Below, one piece after another: positions 60,868 through 64,000 of a stretch of 64,000 bases of DNA (position 1 is its first letter; each line of letters starts with the position of its first letter). The notes under the pieces are model-generated. The model worked only from the letters and a program-made list of their open reading frames with translations, made no database searches and was not told where the DNA came from. The DNA comes from Streptomyces clavifer. GTDB taxonomy: Bacteria > Actinomycetota > Actinomycetes > Streptomycetales > Streptomycetaceae. The stretch is taken from NCBI GenBank assembly GCA_014651175.1, contig BMWJ01000020.1:1-64000 (forward strand). The letters run 5' to 3'. Both the position numbers and the translations under genes were made by a program.

Positions 60868-61947
60868 ATGGGGTTGCTGACCATTGGGACGTTCGCGAAG
60901 GCGTCCCGCCTATCGCCGAAGGCACTGCGTCTTTACGACGAGCTCGGTCTGCTGACCCCCGCTCGCGTCGACCCGGTGAGCGGCTATCGCCTCTACGCAC
61001 CGGAACAACTGGATCAGGCCCGGCTGGTCGCCTGGCTCCGGCGCCTGGGGATGCCCCTGGCCCGTATCCAGCACGTATGCACGCTGGAGTCAGCTGCGGC
61101 GACCCAGGAGATCCGTGCATTCTGGGCTCAGGTCGAGGCCGACACCGCCGCACGGCGGGACCTCGCTTCCTTCCTCATCGACCATCTGTCCTGGAAGGAC
61201 TCCGTCATGTCTCCGACCACCAAGCCACTGGGAATCCGCTACGCCGCCCTTTCCGACACGGGCCATGTCCGCGAGAGCAACCAGGACACCGCCTACGCCG
61301 GGTCACGCCTGCTCGCCGTCGCCGACGGCTACGGCAGCTCGGGAGCCCCAGCCAGCGCGGCCGCCGTCGACGCGCTCAAGCGCCTCGAAACCGACAGCAT
61401 CCCGGCAGGCGATCTCCTCAACGTCCTCGATGAAGCCATCGAGCAGGCCAAACAGGCCGTCAACGGCATCGCCGGTGCCGCCTCATCACCCGAGGATGCC
61501 GGCACCACACTCACCGCAATGCTCTGGACCGGCTCACAGTTGGCCCTCGTCCACATCGGCGACTCCCGCGTCTACCTCCTGCGCGACGAAGAGCTGTTCC
61601 AGATCACCAACGAGCACACCATGGTGCAGTCGATGGTCGACGAAGGACGTCTCACCCCGGAGGAAGCCGTCTCCCACCCCCAGCGATCGCTGCTGATACG
61701 GGCCCTGGGGCAAGGCGCCAACGCCACCCCCGACATGCGCCTTCACGACGCTAAGCAGGGAGACCGATACCTGCTCTGCTCCGACGGCCTGTCGACCGTC
61801 GTGCAGACCGAAGACATCCGACGGGTGCTCTCCGGGAGCAGGGAGCCCGAGCAGGCCGTCCGCGAACTCATCGCCCGCGCCAACGACTCCGGGGGCCCCG
61901 ACAACGTCAGCTGCGTGGTCGCCGACGTCATGGAGCTGCAGCAGTAG
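60868..61947 (+). CDS. MerR helix-turn-helix fused to a PP2C Ser/Thr phosphatase
   Basis: 359 residues. Residues 1-75 are a MerR DNA-binding domain (LLTIGTFAKASRLSPKALRL, GYRLYAPEQLDQARL). After a helical linker, residues about 110-355 form a PP2C phosphatase: RESNQDTAYAG, AVADGYGSSG, HIGDSRVYLL, LLCSDGLST and GGPDNVSCVV carry the metal-binding aspartates. The fusion implies that DNA binding is linked to protein dephosphorylation. A small gene follows 11 bp downstream. Confidence 0.92.
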   Translation: MGLLTIGTFAKASRLSPKALRLYDELGLLTPARVDPVSGYRLYAPEQLDQARLVAWLRRLGMPLARIQHVCTLESAAATQEIRAFWAQVEADTAARRDLASFLIDHLSWKDSVMSPTTKPLGIRYAALSDTGHVRESNQDTAYAGSRLLAVADGYGSSGAPASAAAVDALKRLETDSIPAGDLLNVLDEAIEQAKQAVNGIAGAASSPEDAGTTLTAMLWTGSQLALVHIGDSRVYLLRDEELFQITNEHTMVQSMVDEGRLTPEEAVSHPQRSLLIRALGQGANATPDMRLHDAKQGDRYLLCSDGLSTVVQTEDIRRVLSGSREPEQAVRELIARANDSGGPDNVSCVVADVMELQQ

Positions 61948-61958
61948 GAGCGAGCGGC

Positions 61959-62105
61959 ATGCGCTTGCAGTTGCACCAGATCCGCTCCCACGAACTCATC
62001 CGTGAAGGCGACGAGTACCGACTCGCCCGAGAAGCAAGGAGAACCATGGCAGCCAGCACCTCGCAACCGACTCCACGGCGCCTGCTGGCCTGGCTCCGCG
62101 GGTGA
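61959..62105 (+). CDS. Small protein (48 aa) downstream of the MerR-PP2C fusion
   Basis: An ATG with TAGGAG eight bases upstream opens MRLQLHQIRSHELIREGDEY, a helical, charged peptide ending LLAWLRG. It is 11 bp after the phosphatase stop and probably co-transcribed. The function is unknown. Confidence 0.55.
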   Translation: MRLQLHQIRSHELIREGDEYRLAREARRTMAASTSQPTPRRLLAWLRG

Positions 62106-62115
62106 ACGACCATTC

Positions 62116-62170
62116 TGCCTACGGTTGAGCGGAACGCCGACCGCCAATCTGTCCCACTTAACCGTAGGCA
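62116..62170. repeat. Perfect 11-bp inverted repeat
   Basis: TGCCTACGGTT at 62116-62126 and its exact complement at 62160-62170, 33 bases apart. It could be a long-loop terminator for the upstream operon or a trace of a mobile-element end. Confidence 0.5.
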
Positions 62171-62518
62171 CCGCAGGTCAGAGCAGCACCCTGCCCACAG
62201 TTGTCTAGGACAGGGCAGGACAGGCACGCGGCGGGACTCGCGGCGGAAGGCTGGTGGCGGCACATCGCTGGACGTCCGGTAGGTGACGCCACGGGTCGTT
62301 CTGCCGGTCGGCGTAGACCGCGGGATGCTCGAACACATCGTGAAGGCACGTCCAGTGGACTCCAGCCTCCCTCTGTTTCTCGCACCCCGAGCCGCCCACG
62401 CCGACGGCGCGCAGTGGGCTCTGCCGCCCGTTGCAGCCATCCCTCCTGGTGGTCGAGCAGGGGACGCCGGAAAGGGTTCGGTCGCCGCGAGTCGGTCCCG
62501 GCGCGGAAAGCAAGAGCT
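62171..62518. other. Gene-free stretch
   Basis: No gene is supported. CCTGCCC and GGGCAGG form a second loose hairpin near 62190-62220. A minus-strand frame with CLSCPVLDNCGQG is too short to call. Confidence 0.35.
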
Positions 62519-63718
62519 TCAACAGCCGAGCGGCGGTTTGATGGCCGGCTCGTCTGTGACGAGGACGCCGCTCAAGGCGGCCAGATCGACCGCGTCGGCC
62601 ATCGCGTGGTCGGCAACCTCGATGCGGGTATGGCCGGTGGCTGCGGCGAGCGTGCGGCACGCTTGCGTGAAGGCGGCTGGGGCATTTGATCCGGCCCCGG
62701 GTTCGAGGTTGACGCGCTGGATGATGAGTGCGGTTTCGCAGCGGGAGAAGTCGGCACGGCCGATGAGGCGGCCGTCGGCAAGGAGCGGGCAGGCGTAGTA
62801 GCCGTACTTGCGGCGAGCTGGAGGCTTGTACGCCTCGAAGACCTGGGTGAAGCCGAAGAGGCGCAGGACGCGGGGGCGGTGCCAGATGAGGTTGTCGAAC
62901 GGCCCCAGGAACAGCGGCTCCGTGTGCGGCCGGCCCGGCCCGGCGAGTGCTTGCGGGTCGGCCCAGGCTGTCTGCCAGCCCTCGACCCGTACGGGGGCGA
63001 GGCGTGTCTCGGGCAGGATGCGGGCGGCAATCGCGATGGGGATACGGACGTAGTCGGCGAGATCATCGGTGGTGGCTACGCCGAGTGCGGCCCCTGCGTG
63101 GCCGAGCAGTTCGGTCAGGCATGCGTCGTCGGATGCCTGGTCGCTGAGAAATGCGTCGGGGATGCAGCGTTCGGCGAGGTCGAACAGGCGTTGCCCTCCT
63201 GCGCGGCGGGTGGAGGCGAGTTCCCCGGACCAGACGAGGAACTCCACAGCGGTCTTCGTGGGGTTCCAGTCCCATCCGGCTCCCGCTTCTGTGCCGTCAC
63301 GGAGGCGACGCAGTGGCAGCGGCCCTTCGCGTTCGATGCGGTTGAGGAGGGCGGTGCGGGCCTGCCGGTCGGGGTATTGGGGGCGGCGGCGGGTGGCGCG
63401 GCGGCGAAAGGCCCACAGGGGCCAGTCGGCGAGCGGGACGAGGGCCAGTGCGTGGGCGGGGTAGTCGAAGGCGAGCGGTTCGGGGCTGTTGAGGGCGTTG
63501 TCGACGGCCTGGCCTGTGGTGCCGGGTAGGCGTGCGGTGAGGGTGAGTTGGTGGGCACGGGCAAGGGTGCTGATGCTGTCGAGCTGGACGGCGTGGAGGT
63601 GGGTGAGGGCGGCCCTCGCGTCGGGGAAGCTGTCGGCGGGAAGGGTCGCAGCTACGGCGATGTCCCGGGCTTCTGCCAGGGACAGGGCGGTCTCCGGGGA
63701 TGGCATAGGGGCGGTCAT
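62519..63718 (-). CDS. YcaQ/AlkX-type winged-helix DNA glycosylase
   Basis: 399 residues, with an LSLAEARDIAVAATLPAD start and HLHAVQLDSISTLARAHQLT, which contains the QxD catalytic motif of AlkX/YcaQ (AlkZ has QxQ). Later motifs include FLGPFDNLIWHRPRVLRLFG and KYGYYACPLLADGRLIGRAD. These enzymes remove bulky alkylated bases and unhook interstrand crosslinks; some Streptomyces homologues protect producers from their own DNA-crosslinking products. The ATG overlaps the upstream transporter stop in an ATGA. Confidence 0.93.
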   Translation of the reverse strand: MTAPMPSPETALSLAEARDIAVAATLPADSFPDARAALTHLHAVQLDSISTLARAHQLTLTARLPGTTGQAVDNALNSPEPLAFDYPAHALALVPLADWPLWAFRRRATRRRPQYPDRQARTALLNRIEREGPLPLRRLRDGTEAGAGWDWNPTKTAVEFLVWSGELASTRRAGGQRLFDLAERCIPDAFLSDQASDDACLTELLGHAGAALGVATTDDLADYVRIPIAIAARILPETRLAPVRVEGWQTAWADPQALAGPGRPHTEPLFLGPFDNLIWHRPRVLRLFGFTQVFEAYKPPARRKYGYYACPLLADGRLIGRADFSRCETALIIQRVNLEPGAGSNAPAAFTQACRTLAAATGHTRIEVADHAMADAVDLAALSGVLVTDEPAIKPPLGC

Positions 63719-64000
63719 GGACGTGGGTCCACCGCGGTGGCCGGGGCCGCCTCCGATCCTTGAGCGTCACCGAATTCTGCCTCGGGTGCGGTGGGCGGTC
63801 GGGGCGCGCGCGGTACAGCGCCCGGCATAACCACCTTGGCGGGGCCGGCCAGGGTCGCGGCCGTGCGGCGGGTGGGGGCCAGGAACACTCCGGCGGCACC
63901 TATGGTCGCGCAGCAGGTGAGGGTGAGCAGGGCGGTGTCCCATCTGTGTTGCTGGGCGAGGGCGCCGATGATGACGGCCATGATGCCGCCTGTGATGTCG
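63715..64000 (-). CDS. C-terminal end of an MFS transporter (cut by the window edge)
   Basis: The frame is open to the window end and reads DITGGIMAVIIGALAQQHRW, then two hydrophobic segments ending with FLAPTRRTAATL, as in the last helices of MFS transporters, followed by a disordered tail. The 5' part lies outside. It is coupled to the glycosylase gene. Confidence 0.65.
   Translation of the reverse strand, partial: DITGGIMAVIIGALAQQHRWDTALLTLTCCATIGAAGVFLAPTRRTAATLAGPAKVVMPGAVPRAPRPPTAPEAEFGDAQGSEAAPATAVDPRP

Noticed and set aside
62158-62385. Minus-strand frame with CLSCPVLDNCGQG, faintly like a WhiB cysteine motif
   Set aside because: Too short, lacks the other WhiB cysteines and the GGLW turn, and has no ribosome site.
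1-64000. tRNA, rRNA and CRISPR arrays
   Set aside because: No cloverleaf with a GTTCRA-type T-loop, no rRNA motifs and no regularly spaced repeats were recognised by reading. A tRNAscan or CRISPR search would be decisive.

Overview
The window is very GC-rich DNA with GTG/ATG starts, many 1-4 bp start/stop overlaps and Streptomyces-type families throughout (XRE/TPR regulators, YtrA-type GntR, an ECF factor paired with a DGPF protein, tap-tpg). The adjacent tap and tpg genes, which encode the proteins that prime replication of linear ends, and the high density of broken genes and transposase remnants suggest an accessory arm of a linear Streptomyces chromosome or a large linear plasmid.

Layout. 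(1) 55-5010, minus strand: a ribosomal-peptide (RiPP) locus with a 36-residue precursor candidate, TfuA, YcaO, a SAM methyltransferase, a GpsA-like dehydrogenase and a small membrane protein; an XRE/TPR regulator is divergent. (2) 6.5-21.9 kb: a mosaic of ordinary genes (a GntR-membrane protein pair with twin operators, a virginiamycin B lyase homologue, phosphoesterase, esterase/TetR pair, flavoprotein/XRE pair) between decayed genes (integrase, hydrolase, IS remnants). (3) 22.0-37.2 kb, minus strand: a complete isonitrile-lipopeptide (INLP, ScoA-E type) cluster with a metallophore-type ABC importer, an MFS exporter, an extra KAS III/ACP pair, an Asp/Asn-type hydroxylase and a DJ-1/PfpI protein resembling isonitrile hydratase. 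(4) 37.4-43.0 kb: copper handling (PCuAC chaperone, CopA ATPase, small membrane partner, His/Met-rich membrane protein, ECF sigma factor). Known INLPs bind copper or zinc, so 3 and 4 read as one metal-acquisition and detoxification island. (5) 43.4-54.8 kb: a cobalamin-controlled region with three B12 riboswitches: one before metE, one (minus strand) before a ferredoxin-like protein and an FhuF-like reductase, and one before a tightly overlapping five-gene operon (PduX-like threonine kinase, PLP beta-replacement enzyme, ATP-grasp ligase, MFS transporter, methyltransferase). (6) 54.8-64 kb: a broken GlxA-type regulator, an ECF42 sigma factor with a frameshifted DGPF gene, tpg-tap, a MerR-PP2C fusion, an AlkX/YcaQ glycosylase and the end of an MFS gene cut by the window edge.

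The strongest candidate for an undescribed system is the B12-riboswitch operon at 49.3-54.8 kb. It looks able to make, modify and export a small amino-acid or dipeptide product only when cobalamin is scarce, and a riboswitch-controlled FhuF-like reductase lies beside it. A cobalt-scavenging role is attractive but is inference. The RiPP locus is the second candidate. Many genes carry single-base frameshifts; some may be assembly errors rather than decay. No tRNA, rRNA or CRISPR array was recognised.
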